Origin: Caldilineaceae bacterium
GTDB lineage: Bacteria; Chloroflexota; Anaerolineae; Caldilineales; Caldilineaceae
Direction: 5' to 3'
NCBI GenBank assembly: GCA_022842065.1
Contig: JALHQH010000012.1
Location: 62,001 to 126,000, forward strand
Length of the DNA: 64,000 bases
The notes under the pieces were generated by a model. It was not told where the DNA came from. It searched no databases and saw nothing but the letters and a program-made list of their open reading frames with translations. The stretch's first letter is position 1. Every line of letters begins with the position of its first letter. Made by a program: the position numbers and the translations under genes. Below, piece after piece: positions 15,464-24,330 of the stretch.

Positions 15464-16333
15464 CTAAGCCTTGACGCCATCTGGGCCAGGGGCGCTTGGC
15501 GTCGCCTCCGGGTGATAATTACGATGGCGCAGGTAGAGCAACACGATCGAGCCCAGGATGGTGAGCACAGAGATCAGATGGACGACGTTAAAGGGCGTGC
15601 CGGCAAAGAACCATGAGTCGGTGCGGATAAACTCGATACAAAAGCGCCCTAATGGGTACCAGATCAAATAGAGCAGGAAAAGATCACCGGCCCGTAATTG
15701 CTTTTCAAAGCGGCGGGAGATCCAAAAGATCAACCCAAAACCGATAAAATTCCAGACTGATTCATAGAGAAAAAGCGGATGAAAGCGGGTGCTCTCGGGA
15801 AAGCGGGCCAGGTCGTTGTAGGGTGCAATGCGATGGATGGGATCAATGCGTAACCCTAACGGTAATGTCGTCGGCGGGCCATAGAGTTCCTGATTAATAA
15901 AATTCGCCCACCGCCCGATGGCCTGTCCGAGCGGAATGCCAATCCCCAAGCCATCCAAGTAGACCGGCAGATTGAGTTTAGCCCAGCGCGCGTAAAGCAA
16001 GAGGGCCAACCCACCCAGGATAAAGGCCCCATAAATGTGAATCCCGCCGGTCCAAATCGCCAGGATCGACATGGGATCGTCTAAAAAGCGGCCCAGCCCC
16101 TCGGGCCCACGGGGGGCCTGAATAAAGACATAGTAGAGCCGCGCGCCGATCAGGCCTGGAATCAGGACCCAGACTAACAGGTCCCAAACCTTCTCGCCAT
16201 CTTCACCCTTGCGCGACACATAGCGGCTGGCCATCCACGCCGCCAACATCATGCCGCTGACAAGCAAGATCCCATACCAGCGCAAGGCCAGCGGTCCTGC
16301 TTGGAAAATAATTGGTTCAACCGGTGGGTACAT
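15464..16333 (-). CDS. lgt: Prolipoprotein diacylglyceryl transferase
   Basis: Lgt moves a diacylglyceryl group from phosphatidylglycerol to the lipobox cysteine of prelipoproteins in the cytoplasmic membrane. The 289-residue protein has the family's N-terminal ALRWYGILLVSGMMLAAW, the Lgt signature GRWANFINQELYGPPT (around residues 140-155) and HPLFLYESVWNFIGFGLIFW. Several membrane helices are visible. Lipoproteins that could use it in this window include the sulfate-binding protein and the BNR lipoprotein. It lies 34 bases after the sulfatase gene on the same strand, so probably in one operon. Confidence 0.96.
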   Translation of the reverse strand: MYPPVEPIIFQAGPLALRWYGILLVSGMMLAAWMASRYVSRKGEDGEKVWDLLVWVLIPGLIGARLYYVFIQAPRGPEGLGRFLDDPMSILAIWTGGIHIYGAFILGGLALLLYARWAKLNLPVYLDGLGIGIPLGQAIGRWANFINQELYGPPTTLPLGLRIDPIHRIAPYNDLARFPESTRFHPLFLYESVWNFIGFGLIFWISRRFEKQLRAGDLFLLYLIWYPLGRFCIEFIRTDSWFFAGTPFNVVHLISVLTILGSIVLLYLRHRNYHPEATPSAPGPDGVKA

Positions 16334-16367
16334 AACGACTCCATTTTGTGTGAGCGATCATTGGGGG

Positions 16368-17945
16368 TTATTCTAAATAGCCCAGCGCGCGTAAATGGCG
16401 GCGCAACTGAGGATCATCCTGTTCGACTGTTCGATCGGCGGCAATCGCGGCCTGGGCCGCTTCTTTTTCAAAATTGCGCAGCAGATCACGCATGCTTTGG
16501 AGGAGGGCGGGTTGGCTCGCCGCCAGATTTTCATGCTCGCCTGGATCGGTGAGATAGTTGAAGAGTTCAAATTGATCCGAGCCGGTTTGGATCAATTTGT
16601 AAGGGGCTTGCCAGACGGCGCGCCGCCACTGATCAACGCGATGTTTGGTCACCAATTCGGGTTTGAACTTCACCATAAGATTGAGCACATTTTGGGGCGT
16701 CTGGGCCTCGGCAAAGACAATGCCACGATCGGGGTCGTTTTCACCCAGGCGACTCAACGTATAGCGCTGCTCCTTCTCATCGGCAAGCCCGGCCGCGACC
16801 AGCGCCGTATGGAAGACGCGGCGGGTAGAGACCGGTTGTTCGATCCGTTGACCGGTGGGTAATGCCCCGCTGGGGTCGCGCACGATCAGGGGTACATCGG
16901 TCAATGAGCCATAGAGCGACACCGTGTGCCCAAGCAGATGCTTTTCCCCAAGCTGCTCGCCGTGGTCGGCCACCACCATGACCAGGGTGTTATCAAGCGC
17001 ACCACTCGTGCGTAACTTGTCAAAGAAGATCCCAAGCTGTTCATCCTGGGCGGCCACTTCGGCATTATACATGCCATCCAGCAGCGCCTTGTGTTCGGCG
17101 GCCATTGGGCTACTCAGGGGTGAGAGCCAACCAAACACATCCCCATTAAAACGTTGCAGAAAACGTTGGGCATGTTTGTTTTGTAACAGTTCCGGCACAA
17201 AGCGCTCGACCTGTTGGCGCGGCGGATGAAAGGGCATGTGGGTGCCCATCAGGTTGATAAAGGTAAAGATCGGCTTTTTTTTGCCTACCCCCTTGCGTTC
17301 GATCAAAAGTCGCGCCGCATCATTGAGTGATTTGGCCGTATTGCCCTTGAAGCTCAGCGCTGTCTGCCAAAAGGGCACCATCAAGGGGGTGAAGGCAAAG
17401 GCGAGCAGCGTATCGGATCGGGCAAAGGCATCCTGCATATGGTGGAGGACCGAACCGAGCAGCCGCTTGAAGTGTTGGCGGTAGCGCCCAAAGAGCGTTA
17501 CCGGCTTGCCAGCCTGATTAGGGCGGGAGGTGAGCCAGCCGCTGTAATTGAGAAAGCTGAAAAAGCCCCGGCGCAATCCATTGTTAACCACCCCAACTAA
17601 TGGATTGTTACAAAAGGCCGCCGTATAGTACCCGCCTTCGCCCAACCGCTCAGCTAGTGGGGATAGCCCGTCCGGCACCACCGAGAAAGATTGTTGGGTG
17701 CCATGGACAGAGGGATAAAGGCCGGTAAAGAGTGAGGTATGGGAGGGCACGGTCCACTGCGCCGCCGTGCAAGCATGGCGAAAGAGGGTGGCGTCAGCGG
17801 CAAATGCGTCGAGATGGGGGGAAGTCGCCTGTTCATAGCCATAGCAGGAAAGGCGGTCGGCGCGTTGCGTGTCAAGCACAAGTAGAAGTATATCTGGACG
17901 AGTTGGCAACGGTTGACTCCTTGGTCGATCCGGGATCAGCAACAT
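16368..17945 (-). CDS. Sulfatase-fold (alkaline phosphatase superfamily) hydrolase
   Basis: A 525-residue sulfatase-fold enzyme. The metal-binding Asp pair is in DILLLVLDTQRADRLSCYGY (D25). The position that carries formylglycine in true sulfatases (C/S-x-P-S-R) reads T65-V-P-S-H, i.e. threonine, as in phosphodiesterase and phosphoglycerol-transferase relatives. The second metal site is VVADHGEQLGEKHLLGH. A phosphoester or phosphoglycerol substrate is therefore more likely than a sulfate ester. No signal peptide is evident. It is upstream of lgt in the same direction. Confidence 0.8.
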   Translation of the reverse strand: MLLIPDRPRSQPLPTRPDILLLVLDTQRADRLSCYGYEQATSPHLDAFAADATLFRHACTAAQWTVPSHTSLFTGLYPSVHGTQQSFSVVPDGLSPLAERLGEGGYYTAAFCNNPLVGVVNNGLRRGFFSFLNYSGWLTSRPNQAGKPVTLFGRYRQHFKRLLGSVLHHMQDAFARSDTLLAFAFTPLMVPFWQTALSFKGNTAKSLNDAARLLIERKGVGKKKPIFTFINLMGTHMPFHPPRQQVERFVPELLQNKHAQRFLQRFNGDVFGWLSPLSSPMAAEHKALLDGMYNAEVAAQDEQLGIFFDKLRTSGALDNTLVMVVADHGEQLGEKHLLGHTVSLYGSLTDVPLIVRDPSGALPTGQRIEQPVSTRRVFHTALVAAGLADEKEQRYTLSRLGENDPDRGIVFAEAQTPQNVLNLMVKFKPELVTKHRVDQWRRAVWQAPYKLIQTGSDQFELFNYLTDPGEHENLAASQPALLQSMRDLLRNFEKEAAQAAIAADRTVEQDDPQLRRHLRALGYLE

Positions 17946-17965
17946 GCGCTATCGGCTTACACATT

Positions 17966-18021
17966 GTCTCAATGCCGCGCAATTAGACGAGCGTAAGGTC
18001 TTAATTGCGCGTTGTTGAGAC
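17966..18021. repeat. Imperfect 22-bp inverted repeat
   Basis: GTCTCAA...CGCGCAATTA pairs with TAATTGCGCG...TTGAGAC around a loop of about 10 bases. It sits between the PHP gene and the sulfatase gene start. Confidence 0.55.
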
Positions 18022-18138
18022 AGCTCGTAACCCCAGCCAGGTGCCGAGTATTTACGTTAAGATTCGACAAGTATAGATCGATTGTGGTGCCAGGGCAAAT
18101 TGTCGAGATTTTTAGACGGCTTGCCCACGTTGCCTTCG

Positions 18139-19044
18139 CTATGCAAACCAGATCGGATTTGACCAGGCCCGCCGCCCTTGGGCATCGCGCACCGTAACGC
18201 GACAGTATGGACTCCGCAGCCGGCTAATATCCAAGGTGGCCTCGGTCAGGCTGAGGCCGTGGGTGCGGACGGCGCGTGCCAAGGTGCCGGTCACAAAGAT
18301 CGATTCTACTGGTGAGCAGCGGATATGGATTTCTGCGCCGGGTGTGATCTGGATATCGTGGATCTGCGGGCCGGTGCTCGAGTAGAAATGGCCCGTTTTG
18401 AGGGCTGTCAGCAGCGCGTCAGGGTCCAGACTCTCCGCCTTGACCTGCACCCAACCCATGGCGAAATCGCGGCGGTAGGGTAGGTTGTGAAAGTCATCGG
18501 CGGCGTGGGCAAAGTAACGCTGGCCACGATGGAGCAGTACTTCCAAGAGTGGCCAGCTATCGGTGCGGTCATTTTCATCGCCAGAGCCGCCATTGTAGAC
18601 CTCAACCCCATGGATCGGCCCGAGTGAGCGCAGATCCTCCTCCGTGTTGACGCAGCGACTGGGGTGGGCAAGTGCCACATAGGCTCCTGTTGCCAAGGCG
18701 CGGGCGGCAATGGCAGGGCCACTTTCTGCGGGCGTAGGCGGGGCAAAATCCAGCGGCAGACCCACGGCCAGGATGTGCCACACCTCGCCCATTTCTGCCC
18801 TGCCACTATGCAACTCGGCACCGATTAGAGTCGTAAAGTTCGCATGGCGGAGGGGGCGGGTATCCGTGATCGGGAAGTTAAATTGGGCCAGTAAATGCTC
18901 GGTGAGGGCCAGAAAATCGTAGCCGGCTTCTTGGTAGCGCCGGCAGACCTGTTCCGGCGTGAGCTTGCCGTCTGAATTGGTCGAGTGGGTATGAAGGTTG
19001 CCTTTCCAAAAGCGACCCGGTTGATTAAAGGGTAGGTGGTCCAT
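18139..19044 (-). CDS. PHP domain metal-dependent hydrolase
   Basis: A 301-residue PHP-fold hydrolase of the CehA/McbA type. Metal ligands are visible in NLHTHSTNSDG (H18, H20, D25), LTEH, ALAHPSR and AHAADDFH. The C-terminal 90 residues form a beta domain (GHFYSSTGPQIHDIQI) usual in this group. Related enzymes hydrolyse phosphoesters or carbamates; the substrate is unknown. It precedes the sulfatase gene by about 190 bases on the same strand and follows a LacI regulator, suggesting sugar-linked control. Confidence 0.85.
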   Translation of the reverse strand: MDHLPFNQPGRFWKGNLHTHSTNSDGKLTPEQVCRRYQEAGYDFLALTEHLLAQFNFPITDTRPLRHANFTTLIGAELHSGRAEMGEVWHILAVGLPLDFAPPTPAESGPAIAARALATGAYVALAHPSRCVNTEEDLRSLGPIHGVEVYNGGSGDENDRTDSWPLLEVLLHRGQRYFAHAADDFHNLPYRRDFAMGWVQVKAESLDPDALLTALKTGHFYSSTGPQIHDIQITPGAEIHIRCSPVESIFVTGTLARAVRTHGLSLTEATLDISRLRSPYCRVTVRDAQGRRAWSNPIWFA

Positions 19045-19092
19045 GAAATTGCCTGTTCGTTTGGATGAAGAAAATGCAATGATTAACCATTA

Positions 19093-20142
19093 TTACTGGC
19101 GTTGCCTGGGGGCAGGGGGCGGGGCCGTTGACGCGCGCACCACTAACTCAATCGGCAGGGTTACCGTGGTTGGTGACAGCGCAGCTTGGTCTTTGACTAA
19201 CTGGAGCAGGGTCCGTCCGGCCAACACGCCCATCTCTGCTTTCGGGGAGCGCACTGTCGTCAAAGGGGGAATCAGATAGGCCGCGCTTGTGATATCGTCA
19301 TAACCGACAACCGAGATGTCACTAGGTACTGCTAACCCCGCGTTATAAATGGCAGAGAGGGCCCCAATCGCTAATACATCATTATGGGTAAAGACGGCGG
19401 TGGGGGGATCAGCTATTGCTAGTAACTGCTGCATTGCCTGCGCCGCCGCGGCCGGTCCAAAGCCGCACTCGATGACAAGCTGAGGGTCGAAGGGGATCTG
19501 CGCCGCGGTCAAGGCTTGTCGATAGCCGGTAAAGCGTTGGCTGCTGAGCGCACTGGTTGCTTGGCGCTTGATGAGCCCAATGCGGCGGTGACCTAGCGTA
19601 ATCAGATGCTCCGTGCCAATGCGGCCACCGGCCAACTCATCCAAAGCAATGCAGTGAATGCCCGGCAGGTCATGTTCCAACACAACGACCGGAATGCGGG
19701 CCTGCTGCAGGGGCGCAATTAAGCCCAACGGATCAGTATGCGGCGTAATAACGACGCCATCTACCTGTTTGGCGCGCAACATCTGCACAAAGCGCACTTC
19801 GCGATCGTGCTGGCGTTCGCTGTTGCAGAGTAGCACCAAAAAGCCCTCTTGGGTGCAGACGCTCTCTACGCTGTGAGCAATTTCGGCAAAGACGGGATTC
19901 GTAATATTGGGAATAATAATGCCAATTGTCGAACTCTGCTGTAAACGCAGGCTGCGTGCCACTTCGTTGGGATAGTAACCCAACGCCGCAATGGCTTCCT
20001 CGACTTTGACCCGCGTCTCTTTGGCAACAGGGCGAGGGCCATTGTTGAGGACATACGAAACGGTGGCAACAGAGACCCCGGCGCGCGCCGCGACATCTTT
20101 ATGAGTAACTCGCTTAGCGGCCATAGCAGCAGATGAATCCAT
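19093..20142 (-). CDS. LacI family transcriptional regulator
   Basis: A 349-residue LacI/GalR repressor. Helix-turn-helix and hinge are at residues 12-65 (VTHKDVAARAGVSVATVSYVLNNGPRPVAKETR, then NEVARSLRLQQSSTIGIIIPNITNPVFAEI). A periplasmic-binding-like sensor follows, with DGVVITPHTD, GGRIGTEHLITLGHRRIGLI, TAVFTHNDVLAIGAL and DISVVGYDDITSAAYLIPPLTTV. A start at the internal Met (20124) is possible. It likely responds to a sugar and may control the adjacent PHP and sulfatase genes. A repeated ATTTTAGCA motif lies upstream. Confidence 0.93.
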   Translation of the reverse strand: MDSSAAMAAKRVTHKDVAARAGVSVATVSYVLNNGPRPVAKETRVKVEEAIAALGYYPNEVARSLRLQQSSTIGIIIPNITNPVFAEIAHSVESVCTQEGFLVLLCNSERQHDREVRFVQMLRAKQVDGVVITPHTDPLGLIAPLQQARIPVVVLEHDLPGIHCIALDELAGGRIGTEHLITLGHRRIGLIKRQATSALSSQRFTGYRQALTAAQIPFDPQLVIECGFGPAAAAQAMQQLLAIADPPTAVFTHNDVLAIGALSAIYNAGLAVPSDISVVGYDDITSAAYLIPPLTTVRSPKAEMGVLAGRTLLQLVKDQAALSPTTVTLPIELVVRASTAPPPAPRQRQ

Positions 20143-20162
20143 TCCCGACCTGACGTCGTTGT

Positions 20163-20203
20163 GCGCTGAATTTTAGCAATTTGCGTAAATTTTAGCATAG
20201 CGC
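20163..20203 (-). promoter_or_regulatory. Possible LacI autoregulatory site
   Basis: Two direct ATTTTAGCA copies (20170 and 20189, 19 bases apart) lie inside an inverted GCGCT/AGCGC pair, just upstream of the LacI gene. Its role as an operator is inference. Confidence 0.4.
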
Positions 20204-20345
20204 AGGGTTATACAAAATTACCCGTGCCGCCAGTGGACAGCGTGCTTCGCATTGCTACGGTACGCGCTGGCGTTGATGGCAAGTTGTCGCGGCGTTACAC
20301 AGCCTGTGTAACGCTGATTGTATAGACCTAGTTAAAATTGGGGGA

Positions 20346-20391
20346 TTGACAGAATTCCGAATTTGTGATAAATTACGAACGTGATTCGGAA
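20346..20391 (+). promoter_or_regulatory. TetR promoter with overlapping inverted-repeat operator
   Basis: TTGACA (20346), a 17-base spacer, then TAAATT (20369). TTCCGAAT (20355-20362) and ATTCGGAA (20384-20391) form a perfect inverted repeat covering the promoter, suited to autorepression. Confidence 0.6.
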
Positions 20392-20442
20392 AATAAATGA
20401 ACGATAAGTTGCTCAAAAAATTAAAGCGGACAAATTAAACCA

Positions 20443-21105
20443 ATGGAAGACTCTTTAACACCCCGTGAACGGCGTGCGCAGCGCACCCGCGATGCCATTC
20501 TTGAGGCTGCGCGCCGGATCATTAGCAAGCAAGGCGTTGATGCGCTCTCGATCCGTAGTATTGCCGATGCCATTGACTATAGCCCTGCCGGGCTTTACGA
20601 ATATTTTGGCAGCAAAGAAGAGATTATCATGGCCGTGATCGAGCAGGGCTTTGCGCGCTTTACCCATGCGCTAGCCGCCGTCGATTCAACGTTGCCGGCA
20701 CGGGTATATGCCAGAGAAGTGGGGCTCGCCTATATTGATTTTGCCGTCTACAATCCTGAGTTTTTTGTCTTGATGTTCACCACAGCACCGTTGGCGAATC
20801 TCTATAAAGATCTGCATCAGCAAGCGCAAGATCCTGCCAGTGCTGCCGAATTCCTCAGAATGGAGCCATCATTTGCGGTGCTTTATTCTGCAGTTGAACG
20901 TTGTGTTGACGAAGGGCTTTTCCCCATCCGCCCTGATTATGGCGTCTTTGAAATGGCATTAACGGCTTGGAGCCACGTGCATGGCATCGCGATGTTACGG
21001 GTCACCAACTTCCGCGATGTTCCTGTCGATTTTCGTCCAATTGAACAGGCGGGGCTGGATGTGCTCTTTAGTGGCTTGCGTCGTGGTGCAGACACACCCG
21101 CCTAG
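20443..21105 (+). CDS. TetR/AcrR family transcriptional regulator
   Basis: A 220-residue TetR-type repressor. The N-terminal DNA-binding domain is at residues 8-60: RERRAQRTRDAILEAARRIISKQGVDALSIRSIADAIDYSPAGLYEYFGSKEEIIMAVIEQ. The C-terminal part matches the TetR C-terminal domain often called WHG (FFVLMFTTAPL...LTAWSHVHGIAMLRV). It probably controls itself and the membrane and flavodoxin-like genes downstream. The ligand is unknown. Confidence 0.93.
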   Translation: MEDSLTPRERRAQRTRDAILEAARRIISKQGVDALSIRSIADAIDYSPAGLYEYFGSKEEIIMAVIEQGFARFTHALAAVDSTLPARVYAREVGLAYIDFAVYNPEFFVLMFTTAPLANLYKDLHQQAQDPASAAEFLRMEPSFAVLYSAVERCVDEGLFPIRPDYGVFEMALTAWSHVHGIAMLRVTNFRDVPVDFRPIEQAGLDVLFSGLRRGADTPA

Positions 21106-21237
21106 CTGTGCTGTGGATATCAGAGGGACAACTTGATTGACGGTTGTGCCTCTTTTTTTGCATATTACCGAACGGAATTCGTTAAACATCTTGTGTTCAA
21201 AATCATATTCACGATAGAAAGCAGATAAGGGGCGAAC

Positions 21238-21672
21238 ATGTACGAAACAATCTTTGCATCGGCCAACCTGTTGGTCATGCCTTTCTGGTTCCTGATGATC
21301 TTTTTGCCCTTCTGGGGGTGGACTACACGGATAATGCGCTCGCTCTGGACGGTGGTCCCGCTGGCCGTGCTCTATGCGCTCCTCGTGCTACCGGGCGCAG
21401 TAACGCTGCTGGGTGAGCTGGCTAATCCCTCGGTGGCCAACATTGCCGGGGTGCTGGGCACCCCGGCGGGGGCCACTATCGGCTGGGTTCACTTCCTGGC
21501 CTTTGACCTTTTTGTGGGACGGTGGGCTTATCTCGATAGCCGACAGCGAGGCATCAATGGCTTCTTGGTTTCGCCCACCCTCTTTTTTGTCTTTATGTTC
21601 GGCCCCCTCGGTTTACTGCTTTATCTGTTGGTACGTACACTAACTGGCCGTTCTGCTACCAACCCGACCTAA
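21238..21672 (+). CDS. ABA4-like (DUF4281) membrane protein
   Basis: A 144-residue membrane protein with four hydrophobic segments. The sequence MYETIFASANLLVMPFWFLMIFLP, the GATIGWVHFLAFDLFVGRWAYLDSRQRGI segment and FFVFMFGPLGLLLYLLVR are hallmarks of the DUF4281/ABA4 family. In plants ABA4 is needed for neoxanthin formation; in bacteria the role is unknown, but carotenoid or lipid modification is plausible. GGGG lies before the ATG. It follows the TetR gene by 130 bases and precedes another membrane protein. Confidence 0.85.
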   Translation: MYETIFASANLLVMPFWFLMIFLPFWGWTTRIMRSLWTVVPLAVLYALLVLPGAVTLLGELANPSVANIAGVLGTPAGATIGWVHFLAFDLFVGRWAYLDSRQRGINGFLVSPTLFFVFMFGPLGLLLYLLVRTLTGRSATNPT

Positions 21673-21730
21673 TCCACGTACTGTAAACTGGATAAGTTAA
21701 GCTTAATCAGATCAATAAAGGAAACTACCG

Positions 21731-22696
21731 ATGACTGTCCTATCGAATTTGCTGCGTAAAGCCTGGCAACTGAACTGGCTGCTCACCCTGGCCGGCCTGC
21801 TCCATCTCGTGCTGATCCCACTACTTTTGCTGGCAATGTGGGTGGACCCCAAGGTAATTACCGGAGCAAATGCTTGGATCAAACCACTTAAGTTTGCGAT
21901 TTCGCTGCCGATCTACTCCTTTACCCTGACTTGGCTGTTAACCTATATTCAAGGCCGACCCCGTTTGGTCCAATCGATTGCCTATGTGACCGGTGCCGTT
22001 GCGATCATCGAAACGGTGTTGATCACCTTACAGGTGATTCGTGGCACCACCAGCCACTTCAATGTCAGCACGGCCTTTGATGCCGCGGTCTTTTCGGTCA
22101 TGGGCACCGCAATCACCATCCTCGCGGTGATGAATTTACTGACGGTGATCCTGTTAAGTCGGCAGCGCATGGAAAATCTTGTCTTTGCTACGGCCCTCCG
22201 CCTGGGTGTGTTAATCTCCTTTGTCGGCATGATCGTTGCCTTTCTGATGACCAGTGGCCCTACCCCCACCCAGTTGGCCGCGCTGGAAGCTGGAGGCGAT
22301 GTAACGATGATCGGTGCTCACAGTGTCGGGGTAGAGGATGGCAGCGCCGGTCTGCCCCTCGTCGGCTGGAGCACCGTTGGCGGCGATCTGCGGGTGCCCC
22401 ACTTTGTCGGGCTGCACGGCATTCAGGTGCTGCCGCTGTTGGGGCTGCTCTTTAGCCGCCGGGGCACGCGCCGCTTTACCCAAGGCCAGCGCACCGGTTT
22501 TATCTGGACGTTGGGGCTAGGCTACGTCGGCTGGCTCGTCCTGCTCACCTGGCAGGCGCTGCGCGGACAGTCAATTGTGATGCTCGATGCACAGACGGGG
22601 CTTGCCTATCTGCTGCTGCTCGGCGGTGTGCTGGTGGCGCTGACCCTGACTGCCCTTGGCAAACGGACAACCCAGCAGGTTAGTGTGACGACATAG
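21731..22696 (+). CDS. Multi-pass membrane protein, function unknown
   Basis: A 321-residue protein with about eight hydrophobic helices. Recognisable pieces are NAWIKPLKFAISLPIYSFTLTWLLTY near residues 45-70 and VGGDLRVPHFVGLHGIQVLPLLGLL near residues 215-240. These invariant-looking His/Lys-containing segments recur in uncharacterised bacterial membrane proteins, but I do not know an assigned function. It begins 58 bases after the ABA4-like gene and shares its presumed transcript; AAAGGA precedes the ATG. Confidence 0.75.
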   Translation: MTVLSNLLRKAWQLNWLLTLAGLLHLVLIPLLLLAMWVDPKVITGANAWIKPLKFAISLPIYSFTLTWLLTYIQGRPRLVQSIAYVTGAVAIIETVLITLQVIRGTTSHFNVSTAFDAAVFSVMGTAITILAVMNLLTVILLSRQRMENLVFATALRLGVLISFVGMIVAFLMTSGPTPTQLAALEAGGDVTMIGAHSVGVEDGSAGLPLVGWSTVGGDLRVPHFVGLHGIQVLPLLGLLFSRRGTRRFTQGQRTGFIWTLGLGYVGWLVLLTWQALRGQSIVMLDAQTGLAYLLLLGGVLVALTLTALGKRTTQQVSVTT

Positions 22697-22714
22697 GTGA
22701 ACGTCTGTCTAGAA

Positions 22715-22768
22715 ACTTTTTAGCTGTGTAGGGGCATGGCACGCCGTGCCCCTACACAGCTAAAAAGT
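22715..22768. repeat. 22-bp-arm palindrome (GTAGGGGCA...TGCCCCTAC family)
   Basis: Perfect 22-bp arms flanking TGGCACGCCG; the arms start ACTTTTTAGC and end GCTAAAAAGT. The core GTAGGGGCA/TGCCCCTAC recurs as GTAGAGGCA/TGCCTCTAC at 39403-39432. It may also terminate transcription. Confidence 0.75.
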
Positions 22769-22811
22769 ATAGTTAGTCAAATCAGGAAAAAAGATGCATT
22801 GAGGTAATAAC

Positions 22812-23399
22812 ATGAAGGCGTTAATTTTAGATGGCGGTCTGGCTGGCCAGACCATGACTGATCCAATCCGTAGCCGCTTACTTGACACACTCAACCAGAT
22901 GGGCTGGCAGGTCCAGGGGCTGGTGCTACATGAAGAGAAAATTGCCTACTGTCTCGGCTGTTTTGAATGTTGGACCAAGACGCCCGGCCTCTGTCGCATT
23001 GATGATGGAGGCCGGGCGGTGGCGGATGCTGTCATTCACAGCGATCTGGTGATCTATCTGACGCCTATCACATTTGGCGGTTACTCTTCTGAATTGAAGA
23101 AAGCCATCGACCGCATCATTTGTTTGGTTTCCCCCTTTTTTACCAAGATCAACGGCGAGGTCCATCATCAAGCGCGTTACGATCACTACCCAATCATGGT
23201 CGGCGTTGGCATCTTACCGCAACCTGATCGGGTACAAACGGCGATCTTCACTAAGTTGATTGAACGCAACGCCATCAACTTACACGCCCCCGTCCATGCG
23301 ACCCTGGTGATTGATGGCACACAAGCGCCGACGGTGCTACAAACACAATTCCAGACCCTAATCGAAAAAGTAGCTGCCGAGAAAGTGATGGTGAGCTGA
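22812..23399 (+). CDS. Flavodoxin-fold NAD(P)H-dependent oxidoreductase
   Basis: A 195-residue protein of the NADPH-dependent FMN reductase/multimeric flavodoxin group. It has an N-terminal beta strand MKALILDGGL with phosphate-binding loop region, EKIAYCLGCFECWTKTPGLCRIDDGG (the cysteine-bearing loop usual in this group) and SDLVIYLTPITFGGYSSELKKAIDRI for FMN contacts. It probably moves electrons from NAD(P)H to a quinone or small molecule. The stop shares one base with the start of a second flavodoxin-like gene. Confidence 0.85.
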   Translation: MKALILDGGLAGQTMTDPIRSRLLDTLNQMGWQVQGLVLHEEKIAYCLGCFECWTKTPGLCRIDDGGRAVADAVIHSDLVIYLTPITFGGYSSELKKAIDRIICLVSPFFTKINGEVHHQARYDHYPIMVGVGILPQPDRVQTAIFTKLIERNAINLHAPVHATLVIDGTQAPTVLQTQFQTLIEKVAAEKVMVS

Positions 23400-24094
23400 T
23401 GATAACTGCCCAAAAAGCTCTTTTATTAATCGGTAGCGCCAAACCGGCCAACCAGAGTACCTCTGCAGCATTGGGGAATTATCTGCTGGAACAATTGGCG
23501 CAGCACGGTTTTATCCCAGCCACGTTTTACATTTCGCGCGCACTACGTACGCCCGAACGGAGCCAAGAACTGTTAACCGCCGTTGAACAGACCGATCTGC
23601 TGATCCTGGCCTTCCCGCTTTATGTCGATAGTCTACCCTATTTGGTGATCAACGCGCTGGAACTGATCGCTGCTCATCGACAAACACAACGGGGGCCGCA
23701 TTCCACCCGTTTTGTCGCATTGGCCAACTGTGGTTTCCCCGAAGCCGACCAGAATGAGACCGCGTTGGCAATTTGCCAGGAATTTGCCCGTCAATCCGGC
23801 CTTGACTGGGCCGGTGGACTGGCCTTGGGCCAAGGGGGCGTGCTTAGTGGTCGCCCGCTGCCCACGATTGGGGGAATGGCGCGTCATGTCGTGCGCGCCT
23901 TGGATCTGACCGCTGCCGCGCTGGCAGAAGGCCAGCCGGTGCCTGCCACAGCCGTGGCCCTGATGGCGAAACCACTGATGCCGGCTTTTTTCTATACCTT
24001 GATGGGCAATCTCGGTTGGCATCTAAAAGCGCGTGAACAGGGCGCACTTGGTCAGCTGCGCGCGCAACCATTTGTTGCGCGGGATGATTCCTAA
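23399..24094 (+). CDS. Flavodoxin-like fold protein
   Basis: A 231-residue protein with the same fold as its neighbour. Visible are LLLIGSAKPANQSTSAALGNYLLEQL (phosphate loop with Ser/Thr), TDLLILAFPLYVDSLPYLVINALELI and RFVALANCGFPEADQNETALAICQEFARQSGL. The C-terminal 40 residues contain a short hydrophobic helix (PLMPAFFYTLMGNLGWH). It is translationally coupled to the upstream gene (TGATG), so the two probably act as a pair. Confidence 0.78.
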   Translation: MITAQKALLLIGSAKPANQSTSAALGNYLLEQLAQHGFIPATFYISRALRTPERSQELLTAVEQTDLLILAFPLYVDSLPYLVINALELIAAHRQTQRGPHSTRFVALANCGFPEADQNETALAICQEFARQSGLDWAGGLALGQGGVLSGRPLPTIGGMARHVVRALDLTAAALAEGQPVPATAVALMAKPLMPAFFYTLMGNLGWHLKAREQGALGQLRAQPFVARDDS

Positions 24095-24193
24095 ATATCT
24101 CGTGACACTTACTCCTGCTGCCATACGTTAACGGTCAGTCCCCCAACAGGCTGCTGTGCATAGGTCAAACGTCGAGTCATACGCCGGGTTCTT

Positions 24194-24202
24194 TGCTACA
24201 AT
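24194..24202 (+). promoter_or_regulatory. Possible extended -10 promoter
   Basis: TGC-TACAAT about 130 bases before the secreted propeller gene; no good -35. Confidence 0.4.
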
Positions 24203-24330
24203 GCTGCCTTGTGATCGACCCACTTTTATTGTACTGTGTGTACATGCAGGATGCCGCCCCATTCAACTTTGCCTGCTGTGGGAAACATCTGTCCCGTGGG
24301 GACACTTGAATTAGCAGAGGAGAGAGCGTA

